Shown: piece after piece, positions 32,606 through 41,401 of the stretch
Numbering within the stretch: position 1 is the stretch's first letter
How the letters are laid out: each line of letters starts with the position of its first letter
Notes under the pieces: model-generated
The model's input: only the letters and a program-made list of their open reading frames with translations
Databases searched by the model: none
Told to the model about the DNA's origin: nothing
Position numbers and translations under genes: made by a program
Assembly (NCBI RefSeq): GCF_001611555.1
Contig: NZ_LSGP01000006.1
Span: forward strand, 88,088-152,087
Origin: Anaerosporomusa subterranea
Lineage (GTDB): Bacteria > Bacillota > Negativicutes > Sporomusales > Acetonemataceae
Length of the DNA: 64,000 nt
Reading direction: 5' to 3'

Positions 32606-34665
32606 GTAATACGATAACTAAAAAGGTTTCTTATCGCATTTTTCCCTTACTGTTATTATTTATGTTCTTTGCTTCTTGTCAACTTGGAGAAACAGCACCA
32701 GTGCCGGTGTCAGATAAGTATGCGTTACAAATTTTTACGGAAGATACGGTTTTCCGTAATCCAAACTCCAGTGTTGCCGGTTATTTTGAAATATATTCTG
32801 GCAGTAGCGTTACGGAACCTGCTGTTTTAGATCTTTGGTACTCCTATTCACCAACAGTACGGTCTGACATCTCTTCAATGACGATTTCGCTAAATGGAGT
32901 ACCGGTAGCCAGTCGATCTTTAGCAGTGCAACAAACCGCCACACACAACTGGCAGGTAGTATTGCCTGTCAAACAGTTTAAAATCGGTTTTAATGAAGTG
33001 AGTGTATCTGTTATCCATCGCTCTATTGACGGATTATGTCGTGATATTGACAATGACGCCAACTGGTTTATTATCAGACCTGAAACAAAAGTGAGCTTTG
33101 GAATAACCCGCTCCCCTTATACATTAACCAGTTATCCAAGACCTTTTTTAGATGATTACCTTGCCGCCAAAATAAATACAGTATTTTATCTGCCAACTGA
33201 TCCTGACCAGATTACTATCGCCTCGCTCTTAAATATAGCGACAAACTGGGGCACCCGTAAACTATCCGGTGTGCCGCAGCGTTTGGAAGCCCGAATCGGT
33301 GAACCGGGGCAAGTTTCAGCCAATGAGGTAGTATTAGGCCTGACAAATAAGTGGCTACCCAACCAAAAGCTTCCGAATGACGCTCCTGTTTTAACGTTAA
33401 GTGAACTTCCGAATGGATACAGCCGCCTATTAATTACTGGTGATAATAGCAATAGTATGGCTAAAGCGATGAACGCTTTGGGCAGACCGCAATTAATCAA
33501 GACATTTTCCGGACAGCAAATTGTTTTATCCTCTCCTTTACCTGCTAACGCAAATACAGTAAATACTGGGAAGAGAAAAAAAGGGCTGTATACCTTGGTT
33601 GATTTAGGCCATCAAGAAGATATCACTGTGGCGGGGGCGTTTCATCAAGAGGCTGCTCTCGTTATCCCAAGGCCGCCTAATTATAAGATTGGAGACAGCT
33701 CGTATATAGAATTGCATTTCCGCCATTCAAAGCTATTGGATCCCAAGAAATCCGCTGTTACTGTTTACATTAACGACATACCAATCAGATCTAGCGCCTT
33801 ACTAGCGGAGAATGCTGAAAAAGGAATATTGAAAGTTCCTATCCCTGCATCTGAATTAAACAAAGCATCGTGGCGGGTACGCTTCGGCTTTTATCACGAC
33901 TTAGGCATTATCGATTGCTCCAAACGCTACGATGAAGTAGCTTGGTCGGTAATAGAAAAAGAAACGACTATCTTGCTGGCACATGGCGGAATTGAACGCG
34001 TTCCCTCTTTGGAAGATTTTCCTAACAACTTCTTTGAGGAACTAAACGAGATCGTTAATCTCACCATGCTGCTGCCGGAAAAACCGTCACAAGAAGAGCT
34101 TAGTGCAGCCTTGAAACTAGCTTATTTTATCGGACAGCACAATAACAGTAAGATTGTCTGGCAAGTGCAAACAATGTCAACATTTGATGCAAAGAAAGCG
34201 CCTGGTACAGTTATCGCATTAGGAAGAAATAATGATGCCAGCCAGTGGAGCGCATTGAAACAATATTTACCGGTTTCTCCAGAGGGTAACGGTAGTTATC
34301 ATATTGCTCCCTGGTTGGAAGTCATGTCTTCTGCAATGAGTACGTTCGATATTTACCAAGTGGGTAAAATCGCTGACGACAGACTGCTGTATGCCTTTAT
34401 GTATTCAAGCCCCAATCGGATGAATAATTTACTAAACTTTGCTTTGGCTAATGGAAGTGCTTTAAACGGACAGGTAACCTTAGTTGATGCACACGGCAAT
34501 CATACTGCCTTTAAGCAACAACCCAACGCGTCTGGAAAAAGTAGCTTCGAGTGGCTAACCACCCTATTCTCCGGTAGCGGTGTTATCGGTACTTATGTAG
34601 CTGTCTTCAGCGCTGTGCTTGTTGCTACACTGGCTTTAATGTTCTTTATGCGCAAACGGCCCTAA
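32602..34665 (+). CDS. ydaN: YdaN-like BcsB-family polysaccharide synthase partner
   Basis: 687 residues with a signal sequence bearing a possible lipobox ('FFASC', Cys near residue 27) and a C-terminal membrane helix before 'MRKRP'. The body matches BcsB: tandem jelly-roll carbohydrate-binding domains ('SMTISLNGVPV', 'SAVTVYINDIPI') alternating with flavodoxin-like domains. BcsB anchors in the inner membrane and guides the polymer through the periplasm. It is translationally coupled to the GT2 gene (ATGA overlap), the expected partner. Confidence 0.9.
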   Translation: MSNTITKKVSYRIFPLLLLFMFFASCQLGETAPVPVSDKYALQIFTEDTVFRNPNSSVAGYFEIYSGSSVTEPAVLDLWYSYSPTVRSDISSMTISLNGVPVASRSLAVQQTATHNWQVVLPVKQFKIGFNEVSVSVIHRSIDGLCRDIDNDANWFIIRPETKVSFGITRSPYTLTSYPRPFLDDYLAAKINTVFYLPTDPDQITIASLLNIATNWGTRKLSGVPQRLEARIGEPGQVSANEVVLGLTNKWLPNQKLPNDAPVLTLSELPNGYSRLLITGDNSNSMAKAMNALGRPQLIKTFSGQQIVLSSPLPANANTVNTGKRKKGLYTLVDLGHQEDITVAGAFHQEAALVIPRPPNYKIGDSSYIELHFRHSKLLDPKKSAVTVYINDIPIRSSALLAENAEKGILKVPIPASELNKASWRVRFGFYHDLGIIDCSKRYDEVAWSVIEKETTILLAHGGIERVPSLEDFPNNFFEELNEIVNLTMLLPEKPSQEELSAALKLAYFIGQHNNSKIVWQVQTMSTFDAKKAPGTVIALGRNNDASQWSALKQYLPVSPEGNGSYHIAPWLEVMSSAMSTFDIYQVGKIADDRLLYAFMYSSPNRMNNLLNFALANGSALNGQVTLVDAHGNHTAFKQQPNASGKSSFEWLTTLFSGSGVIGTYVAVFSAVLVATLALMFFMRKRP

Positions 34666-34697
34666 GACGCTGAGGTTTGAATTAAAGGAGCGGTGCT

Positions 34698-36689
34698 ATG
34701 CGTCGTCATTTATCGTATTTGAATATACTTTGTTGCTTGACAGTCTTATTACAACAGCCGATGGCCCTAGCAGGTTCAGCTATTAGTGTTCCGCCAGAAG
34801 CTCGGGATACTGCAAATGCAGTTATCGCTGCTGCTCAGAATACTCTCGATGAACAACAAGCGGCGTTGTATAGAGCTGAAGCTAAAACCTATGCCCAAAA
34901 AGCTGAAGTTGAAGCAGCCGAGGCGCAACTGCAAGTTATTGCTGCAGAAAAAGCATTGGCCCAACATTCTACTGAAGCGGAAAAAGCAGCAGCCGAAGCT
35001 CAGATTACAGTTCAACAGGCGCAAGAAGCGGTTGCCCTTGCTACTGCTTTAAATGAAAAGGCAAAGAATGCTATTGCTGCAGCGGAAGCAGCTTATAAGG
35101 TTGCTGATGTTGTTGAGGCTTCATTGCAAGCCGACGAAGCCGCCCTGTTGCAAAAACAATCTATTAAAGCTATTGCCACTCCGACTGTGCGTACTGAAAT
35201 AGCAGAACAAACTAGCCTTGAAGATACCGATGAATTACTAAAGATGGAAAAAGAAATTAAGACATTAGAAAAAATGCAGAAAGACGCGGATCTTGCGCGG
35301 CAAAGAAATATTCCTCTGCTGGAAGCACAAGACGATGCAACGGTTGATTGGTCTGAGGCCGAAGCTGCGCATGCCCACGCCGATCGCTTGAACCAGATTG
35401 CCCTAGACGCTGACAAAGCTGCTGAACAAGCTGAACACATTGCCGACAAAAAAACTGCCATCGCCGAAGCGGCTATGTATAAAGCGGCCGAAGCAAAGCA
35501 GGCTGTGCTTGATCTTCAGTTAGCAGATAATGATGCCAAAGAAACTGCTGTTCGGGCCAAAAATTATGAAATGCAAACTAAGACAGAGCTGGAGCAGTTG
35601 ATCTATTCGCAAGAGCACCCTCAGGGTTCGCATTTCTTTGCCGGGGGCATGAATTATTATCGCTGGCATGATAAATTTGGCAATAGCGGTTATCAAATTA
35701 CACGTCCACTGTATTTTGGCTATTGGCAAAAGGATCTTTCCTATGGCTTGTACACTAACTACATTACTTCACGAAACAACACTGCTGGCGCCAGTGGCCG
35801 TGTAAATACCTTATCTGATACAACATTGACATTCTCGAAAAGAAACGAGCAGCCGAATTTCATTGTCGACTATGATTTGAGTATTAACATTCCTACCGGT
35901 AAATCCGCGTTGTCCAGACCGGAAAGATATGCGATGATGAACGAAGACTTAGTGGCTGTTAGTCAATTTGGCAAGGGCTGGCAATTTACACCAGGAATTG
36001 CTGTCAGTTGGCGAATTGGCGATGAAGATATGTGGACGCTTGGCACAAATTATACGTTTAGCCATTCGTATGATCCTACCAGTGATATAGTGAATGATAC
36101 GGTCTCACCAGGTAGTGAATGGACAAAGTTCCTCCGTTGGCAGCATGCGGGACAGGATTGGCAGTTTGTTGGTGAACTCATTAACACGACAACCGGTCAG
36201 ACGAAAATCGCTAACGGTGAGCGGTATGACACAGGCGCTCAATGGGATTATAAGTTAACGTACAATCATAAATTGCCTGATAATCAATCTATCCTGTTTT
36301 ATTATTGGCGTGAAAACCAGTATACCAACCCGATTGTGCCGTCTGACACGTCCAACGCACTTGCGCATTATTTTGGCACGATGTGGAGCAAAAAATTAGA
36401 TGAGCAACATGCCTTTCGCGTTACCCTCGATGTCATGAAAACTAACGGCAGCCGCTATGCGGGAATAAATAATGATTTTGTCACCAATGGGAACCCTCAA
36501 TATACCGACGTAGACGGACGAACTAAATATACTGTTGGTTTAGGCTATGATATCAAAATTAACGCCAAAAGCAATCTTTCGCTTGATCTGCAAACATTCA
36601 GAATGAAAGATGGTAAATCAACAGCAGGACAACCAGCAACAACCTATACAGGATTTAACGTGCTTGCAAAATATAATCGGGATTTCTAA
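34698..36689 (+). CDS. Outer-membrane beta-barrel with Ala-rich periplasmic coiled coil
   Basis: 663 residues: a signal peptide (about 1-25, ending 'PMALAGS'), an Ala/Glu/Lys-rich coiled coil of about 270 residues, then a region of alternating short amphipathic strands (about 310-663) ending 'VLAKYNRDF'. The terminal Phe is the usual outer-membrane insertion signal. The barrel lacks TPRs, unlike BcsC or PgaA. It is the last gene of the c-di-GMP-controlled operon, and Bacillus and Listeria versions have no such gene, so I infer that it is the outer-membrane exit porin for the polymer in this diderm. No close family is recognised. Confidence 0.75.
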   Translation: MRRHLSYLNILCCLTVLLQQPMALAGSAISVPPEARDTANAVIAAAQNTLDEQQAALYRAEAKTYAQKAEVEAAEAQLQVIAAEKALAQHSTEAEKAAAEAQITVQQAQEAVALATALNEKAKNAIAAAEAAYKVADVVEASLQADEAALLQKQSIKAIATPTVRTEIAEQTSLEDTDELLKMEKEIKTLEKMQKDADLARQRNIPLLEAQDDATVDWSEAEAAHAHADRLNQIALDADKAAEQAEHIADKKTAIAEAAMYKAAEAKQAVLDLQLADNDAKETAVRAKNYEMQTKTELEQLIYSQEHPQGSHFFAGGMNYYRWHDKFGNSGYQITRPLYFGYWQKDLSYGLYTNYITSRNNTAGASGRVNTLSDTTLTFSKRNEQPNFIVDYDLSINIPTGKSALSRPERYAMMNEDLVAVSQFGKGWQFTPGIAVSWRIGDEDMWTLGTNYTFSHSYDPTSDIVNDTVSPGSEWTKFLRWQHAGQDWQFVGELINTTTGQTKIANGERYDTGAQWDYKLTYNHKLPDNQSILFYYWRENQYTNPIVPSDTSNALAHYFGTMWSKKLDEQHAFRVTLDVMKTNGSRYAGINNDFVTNGNPQYTDVDGRTKYTVGLGYDIKINAKSNLSLDLQTFRMKDGKSTAGQPATTYTGFNVLAKYNRDF

Positions 36690-36707
36690 TTTTAATCCAA
36701 TGTAAGC

Positions 36708-36746
36708 GGCCTGCCCATCGGGAATCCCGGGGCAGGCTGGATTTTG
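36708..36746 (+). terminator. Intrinsic terminator of the polysaccharide operon
   Basis: GCCTGCCC/GGGCAGGC arms around a GC-rich loop, followed by ATTTTGTTT. It lies 20 bases after the barrel stop codon. Confidence 0.8.
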
Positions 36747-36763
36747 TTTGCAAACTGAAGCAC

Positions 36764-37825
36764 TCATTCCGCCGGCTGACTTCTGCATAGCCACCATTTG
36801 AAAAAATAGGGTATCACCAGAATGATAAACAGCAACCGGAAGATTTGGTAAGAGGATACCATCGACACATCAGCGTGAATCATTACTGCAGTCAAACCCA
36901 TTTCGGCGGTTCCTCCCGGCGCCGCGCTGAGAAACGCGGTAGTCAGCGCCACTGGATAAAGAACAGTAAGCATCCATGCAGACAACAGTGAAGACGCTAC
37001 CATGACCAACCCGCCCAAGACTGCATACAACAGCAATTTTTTTTGCCTGCGCAAACCACCAAAGTCGATATTTTTTCCCATATAAGCTCCCATGCAAAAT
37101 TGCGACAGGGCGGATAATAGCGGTGGTGTTTGTGGCAAGCTAAGACCGTTCACGCCCAAAATAGCCACACCGACTAGCGGTCCAATCATGAATGGAGTGG
37201 GAAAAGACAGGCGCTTGCCTGCTACCGCCCCTCCTAGAGCTGCCAGCACGTATACAGCTGTTATCTGATTAAGACCCATTACCGGCGCCTCGTTTACGGC
37301 AACAGGCGGTGCCACCGCTGCCGCGCCGCCCGCCACGGCATGTATCGCTAAAAATGGCACAATAAAAATAACCATTTGCAAACGAAGCGTTTGTAAGACG
37401 CTGACAACGGCGAGGTCAGCGTCTTTAAACTCATCACAAATAATGGTCATTTGGGTAAGTCCGCCTGGTGTACTGCCAAGCAGACTGCTGGCCAAACTAA
37501 TCCCCGTCTGACGCGCAGTAAAATAGGCCAGGCCAAAGCCAAATAACAAGCTCGTACCAGTTACCAGCAGCATGCCGGGGAGCTGCACGATAATCTGCCG
37601 CGCCGTTTCGGGAGTAAACCAGGATCCCATCATTGCGCCAAGAACAATCACGCCGCAGTTACGCACTGGCGTCGGCCAGCAGGCTTCTTGTCCAAAGGAT
37701 TGCCATATCATCACACCGGTTAAAGACCCTAGCATCCAGGGAAGCGGCAGATGCAGGAAATAAAATATTGTGCTGCCGATTAGTGCTGCGAACGCTGTTT
37801 TTATCAAAGTATTCGTACGGTCCAC
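36764..37825 (-). CDS. AbrB-family (COG3180) membrane protein
   Basis: 353 residues with about ten membrane segments in two repeats. Each repeat carries the family's conserved pattern ('LPLPWMLGSLTGVM', 'GSTPGGLTQM'; 'TPFMIGPLVG', 'AAPGGTAEMGLTAV'). Members are annotated as AbrB or 'ammonia monooxygenase' family, although they are membrane proteins of unknown transport function; the AbrB name does not mean the Bacillus regulator. It converges with the polysaccharide operon and is divergent from the M20 peptidase gene. Confidence 0.88.
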   Translation of the reverse strand: MDRTNTLIKTAFAALIGSTIFYFLHLPLPWMLGSLTGVMIWQSFGQEACWPTPVRNCGVIVLGAMMGSWFTPETARQIIVQLPGMLLVTGTSLLFGFGLAYFTARQTGISLASSLLGSTPGGLTQMTIICDEFKDADLAVVSVLQTLRLQMVIFIVPFLAIHAVAGGAAAVAPPVAVNEAPVMGLNQITAVYVLAALGGAVAGKRLSFPTPFMIGPLVGVAILGVNGLSLPQTPPLLSALSQFCMGAYMGKNIDFGGLRRQKKLLLYAVLGGLVMVASSLLSAWMLTVLYPVALTTAFLSAAPGGTAEMGLTAVMIHADVSMVSSYQIFRLLFIILVIPYFFKWWLCRSQPAE

Positions 37826-37971
37826 TCCCTGCGTTTGTAATTATATACTCTTTTTCTTGGTTGCAGATGAGAACTCCTGCTTCTTAGCCAATCGGGCGGC
37901 AGGAGTCAGCCCACTGCCGTAGAAGAGAGTAAGAAATGATATTTTCAATAATTAGGGAGGTAACTGTCTTG

Positions 37972-39210
37972 ATGGAAAGTAAACAAGTCAAAGACTGGGT
38001 GGAAAGTAATCTGGACAAATTTATCCATGACCTTGAAACGATTACCAATATCGATTCCGGTAACGGCGATCCGGAAGGAACAGATCAGGTGGCAAAAATA
38101 GTCGGCGGTTGGCTTGAAGCCATTGGCGCCAGCATCGAGTATCGCAAAAACGACCGTTCCACCCATACTATCGCTCGCATCAAAGGCAAGGGCTCACTAC
38201 GCCTGCTCCTGATCGCCCACATTGACACCGTTTTTGCCAAAGGCGAAGCAGCCAGGCGACCGTTTCGCATCGATGAAAACAAGATTGCCTATGGCCCCGG
38301 AGTCGGCGATGATAAAGCGACAGTGATTCAAACTATTTATAGTATGAAAGTGCTGAAGGAATTAGGTTTTGACGCCTTTGGCGAAATTATTCTCTATTAT
38401 AACGGCGAGGAAGAAGGCGGCTCGCCGACAGCAGAAGCGATTGTGGCTGAACTATCCCAACAAGCCGACCTGGCGATTATCATGGATACCGCCCGCCCCA
38501 ACTGGGGGATTGTCACCCAGCGCAAAGGCAGCGCCAACTATGATATCAAAATCGAAGGCATCGAAGGCCATCATGGCAACTCGTCTCACCACTGCGCTAG
38601 CGCGATCATGGAGCTTGGCAACCAGATCAGCCAATTATTCCAAATGGCAAGTTCTCTACCCGCGCACCCTGCAAGTTACACCCGCGAGGCGTTAGAAGAA
38701 CGCGGTATCCAAGATCATGGACAATTCATCCCTGAAAACACGATCAATGTCGGCGTCATCGGCTCATCAAACCAGAAAATTAATGTCATCCCCAAAGACG
38801 CCTTCGCCAAATTGAATGTCCGCTGCTTCAAAGTTGCGGAGCAAGAGCGGCTTGACAGTGAAATCAAAGCCTTGGCGAATAAGACGACCGTACCAGGAAC
38901 GAAAGTTACAGTAACTGGCGGCATCCAAACCGGCCCGATGGAAAAAACCGCTCAAGTACAGAAACTGGTCGATCTGTATAAGGGGATTGTGAAACGCGAA
39001 TACAACGCCGACGTCGTCGAATGGATAGCTGGCGGCATCACTGACGGCAACCGCTCAGCCAAATACATCCCCACCATTGACGCCTTAGGTGTTGAAAACT
39101 ATGACGAACATACTGATCATGAAACTGTTGATCTGAAAACAGCTGTCCCACGCACTGTCGCACTGACACTGTTTATCCAAGTAGTGACTAAGCACTGGCC
39201 ACTGGCATAG
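37972..39210 (+). CDS. M20 family metallopeptidase (carboxypeptidase G2-like)
   Basis: About 412 residues. Zinc-site motifs are in order: 'LLIAHIDTVF', 'GPGVGDDKATVIQ', 'YYNGEEEGGSPTAE', 'IIMDTARP' and a final 'DEHTDHETVD'. The lid domain starts with 'YDIKIEGIEGHHGN'. The pattern fits glutamate carboxypeptidase-type M20 enzymes, which release C-terminal amino acids; no signal peptide is seen, so it is cytoplasmic. AGGGAGG at 37954-37960 serves either TTG 37969 or ATG 37972. The gene stands alone. Confidence 0.88.
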   Translation: MESKQVKDWVESNLDKFIHDLETITNIDSGNGDPEGTDQVAKIVGGWLEAIGASIEYRKNDRSTHTIARIKGKGSLRLLLIAHIDTVFAKGEAARRPFRIDENKIAYGPGVGDDKATVIQTIYSMKVLKELGFDAFGEIILYYNGEEEGGSPTAEAIVAELSQQADLAIIMDTARPNWGIVTQRKGSANYDIKIEGIEGHHGNSSHHCASAIMELGNQISQLFQMASSLPAHPASYTREALEERGIQDHGQFIPENTINVGVIGSSNQKINVIPKDAFAKLNVRCFKVAEQERLDSEIKALANKTTVPGTKVTVTGGIQTGPMEKTAQVQKLVDLYKGIVKREYNADVVEWIAGGITDGNRSAKYIPTIDALGVENYDEHTDHETVDLKTAVPRTVALTLFIQVVTKHWPLA

Positions 39211-39274
39211 AAGGCTAGTGCCGAACTGTGTAGACAAGGCCCGCGCCTGCTCTTTTTACACCGGTAGAAAGTTC

Positions 39275-39318
39275 AAACAAGAAGAGGCTGTTTATTTTTG
39301 AACAACCTCTTCTTGTTT
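39275..39318 (+). promoter_or_regulatory. Long hairpin spanning the ribosome site and start of the MASE3-GGDEF gene
   Basis: The arms 39275-39292 and 39301-39318 pair over 17 of 18 bases around an 8-base loop. The 5' arm contains AAGAGG, the only ribosome-site candidate for the TTG at 39298, which lies in the loop; the 3' arm is coding. It may terminate the upstream M20 transcript, occlude translation, or both. If only a terminator, the gene must start further downstream. Confidence 0.55.
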
Positions 39319-41244
39319 CTTTTATGTCTGTTTTATGTTTCCTTGCTCACCTTCTTCACCTACTGGCAATACAATATAGTAAAGCGCAATTGTGGCGATC
39401 TCGCAAAGGTGGTGATAAAACTGCTTTATCATAGAGCTTCTCAATCTGCCCGTTATCTAGTAGCAGCAGGACTTACGGTCGCAGGTATACTCGCATTATA
39501 CTTTGGAAAGCCATACGCGACTGGCATCTTCTCAGTTGAAGAATATCTGATGATTCACAGCTTGCTGGAGTTTGTAACAATCTTCGTTTCCTTCACGATT
39601 TTCAGTGTTGTTTGGCTGATTCGCGATGGACTGGACGACGATCGCAGCCATTTTATCCTATTTTTAGGCATTAACTTCCTTGCTGTCGGGGTCTTTGATA
39701 TCTTGCATGCGTTAACCTTTGCAGGAATGCCGGAAATAATAGGCGCTTCTGGTGCTCAGAAAGCAACTTTGTTCTGGCTGTTGGCCCGCTATTGGCTGGC
39801 GTTTACATTCGTAGCTGCGTTCTTGTTAAACGGACAGCTTAAGACTAGCCGCCAAGCAACGACTTTCTACCTCACCATGAACATTCTTGCGATCAGCGCA
39901 TTTTCCACTATAGGCCTTGAATACTCCCACATGACCCCTGCCTTATTTGTTGATGGCCAAGGGATCACCAATCTGAAATTACAGTTGGAATACGGATTAA
40001 TAGCGCTGCATTGCGTTATTCTACTAATCACCTGGCGAAAATCTAGCGGCATTATGGAAAATGTCTACCTTAGTTTATCCTATTTCGGGATCATGACTAT
40101 CCTGTCAGAATCAACCTTCACCATGTATACCCAAGTCCATGATGTCTACAACCTGTTTGGCCATATCTACAAGGCTGTCGCGTATTGCTTCCTGTTTAGA
40201 GCAGTATATTGGTCAGGTGTCATCAATCATTTTTACACGTTAGGTGAAATGGCGAAGATGAACGCCGAACTGCTGAAAGAAGATATCTCCTTAGAACCAA
40301 TCATCGAAATTCAGATGAGCAAATTACGCAAAATTCTACCCATCGCCGAACGAATTGCTGTTTACACCCGCAAGAAAGATACTATCTGTCAGGCCAATTA
40401 TGTTTGGGGCAAATACAGCAATTTTCTTACCGTTGGCCGCGAATTCGACCTCAAGCTGTTTATGGAGAAGATCGGAAACAACATTACTTTAATCAATCAT
40501 CCAGAAGATGTGCTGGAATGGTTTCAGACTGATGCCGAAAATTCGCAGATTTCATTGGAGATCCCCATTATCTTGAGTAAAGCCAAACAAGTCATGTATA
40601 TTCCACTTGCAGTAGGCGACCAATATTACGGTCTGATTATCCTCACGATCTTCCGCCGTTTCCGCCGTTTTACCACTAACGATGTCGAGAAAGCTAAGGT
40701 GTTTCAACAATTCGCCACTCTTATTATCGCACAAGCAAACAGTCAGGCGACTATTACCCGCCTTTCCTTTGAAGACAGTCTAACCGGACTTCCCAACCGG
40801 CGTTTTTACTTCTCTGAACTTGATGCTGTGAAAGAAGCCGCCGACCGTGACGGAACAGCTTTCACGGTTGTCTATCTCGATATGAACGGTCTCAAATATG
40901 TCAATGACAATCTCGGCCACAGCGCTGGCGACCAGGCGTTAAAGCTCATCGGCAAGCAACTCAAACAACACATTCAACGTCCTGCTTTCGCCGCCCGCCT
41001 TGGTGGAGATGAGTTCGCCGCCGTCTATCCAGGGGTTGACCAGGCAGCAGGTGAGACTATCATTCAGACTCTGCGCGAAAGCTTTGCCGCCATTCAGCTC
41101 GAAGGCTATGACCTCACCTTTGCGCTTGCCGCAGGCGGAGCCTCTTATCCGGCAGAGGCTGGCGACTTAGAACTACTAGTTATACTAGCAGATGATCGGA
41201 TGTATGAGCATAAGCGACTGTTAAAAGCAGCAGAGCGTCTATAA
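39298..41244 (+). CDS. MASE3-GAF-GGDEF membrane diguanylate cyclase
   Basis: Up to 648 residues. After a first hydrophobic helix comes a MASE3 sensor with about seven to eight membrane segments ('FDILHALTFAGMP' is typical), a GAF-like region (about 340-480) and a C-terminal GGDEF domain with 'DSLTGLPNRRFYF', 'DMNGLKYVNDNLGH' and intact 'RLGGDEFAAVY'. The residues at the I-site position read 'QRPA', so product inhibition is probably lost. The TTG start sits inside a hairpin; the true start may be slightly downstream. It is monocistronic. Confidence 0.88.
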   Translation: MNNLFLFLLCLFYVSLLTFFTYWQYNIVKRNCGDLAKVVIKLLYHRASQSARYLVAAGLTVAGILALYFGKPYATGIFSVEEYLMIHSLLEFVTIFVSFTIFSVVWLIRDGLDDDRSHFILFLGINFLAVGVFDILHALTFAGMPEIIGASGAQKATLFWLLARYWLAFTFVAAFLLNGQLKTSRQATTFYLTMNILAISAFSTIGLEYSHMTPALFVDGQGITNLKLQLEYGLIALHCVILLITWRKSSGIMENVYLSLSYFGIMTILSESTFTMYTQVHDVYNLFGHIYKAVAYCFLFRAVYWSGVINHFYTLGEMAKMNAELLKEDISLEPIIEIQMSKLRKILPIAERIAVYTRKKDTICQANYVWGKYSNFLTVGREFDLKLFMEKIGNNITLINHPEDVLEWFQTDAENSQISLEIPIILSKAKQVMYIPLAVGDQYYGLIILTIFRRFRRFTTNDVEKAKVFQQFATLIIAQANSQATITRLSFEDSLTGLPNRRFYFSELDAVKEAADRDGTAFTVVYLDMNGLKYVNDNLGHSAGDQALKLIGKQLKQHIQRPAFAARLGGDEFAAVYPGVDQAAGETIIQTLRESFAAIQLEGYDLTFALAAGGASYPAEAGDLELLVILADDRMYEHKRLLKAAERL

Positions 41245-41249
41245 AAAAA

Positions 41250-41370
41250 TCGCTAACCACAGAGTACGCAGAGTACGCAGAGGGAGCCACAGAGGGCTAC
41301 GGTTTATTATATAAATCCGAGACCCTCCGTGCCCTCAGCGCACCCTCTGTGTACTCTGCGGTTAACGTAA
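41250..41370. repeat. Dispersed 'CAGAGTACRCAGAG' repeat, complete inverted pair
   Basis: The best copy of this family. A forward half (AACCACAGAGTACGCAGAGT, then 'GCCACAGAGGGCTACGG') faces a reverse half ('CCCTCTGTGTACTCTGCGG') across a short AT-rich centre, so the unit as a whole can fold back. It lies between the convergent MASE3-GGDEF and Gfo/Idh/MocA genes. Confidence 0.8.
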
Positions 41371-41401
41371 TTTGTTCCTTCATTTTTTATAATATTTTCA
41401 A

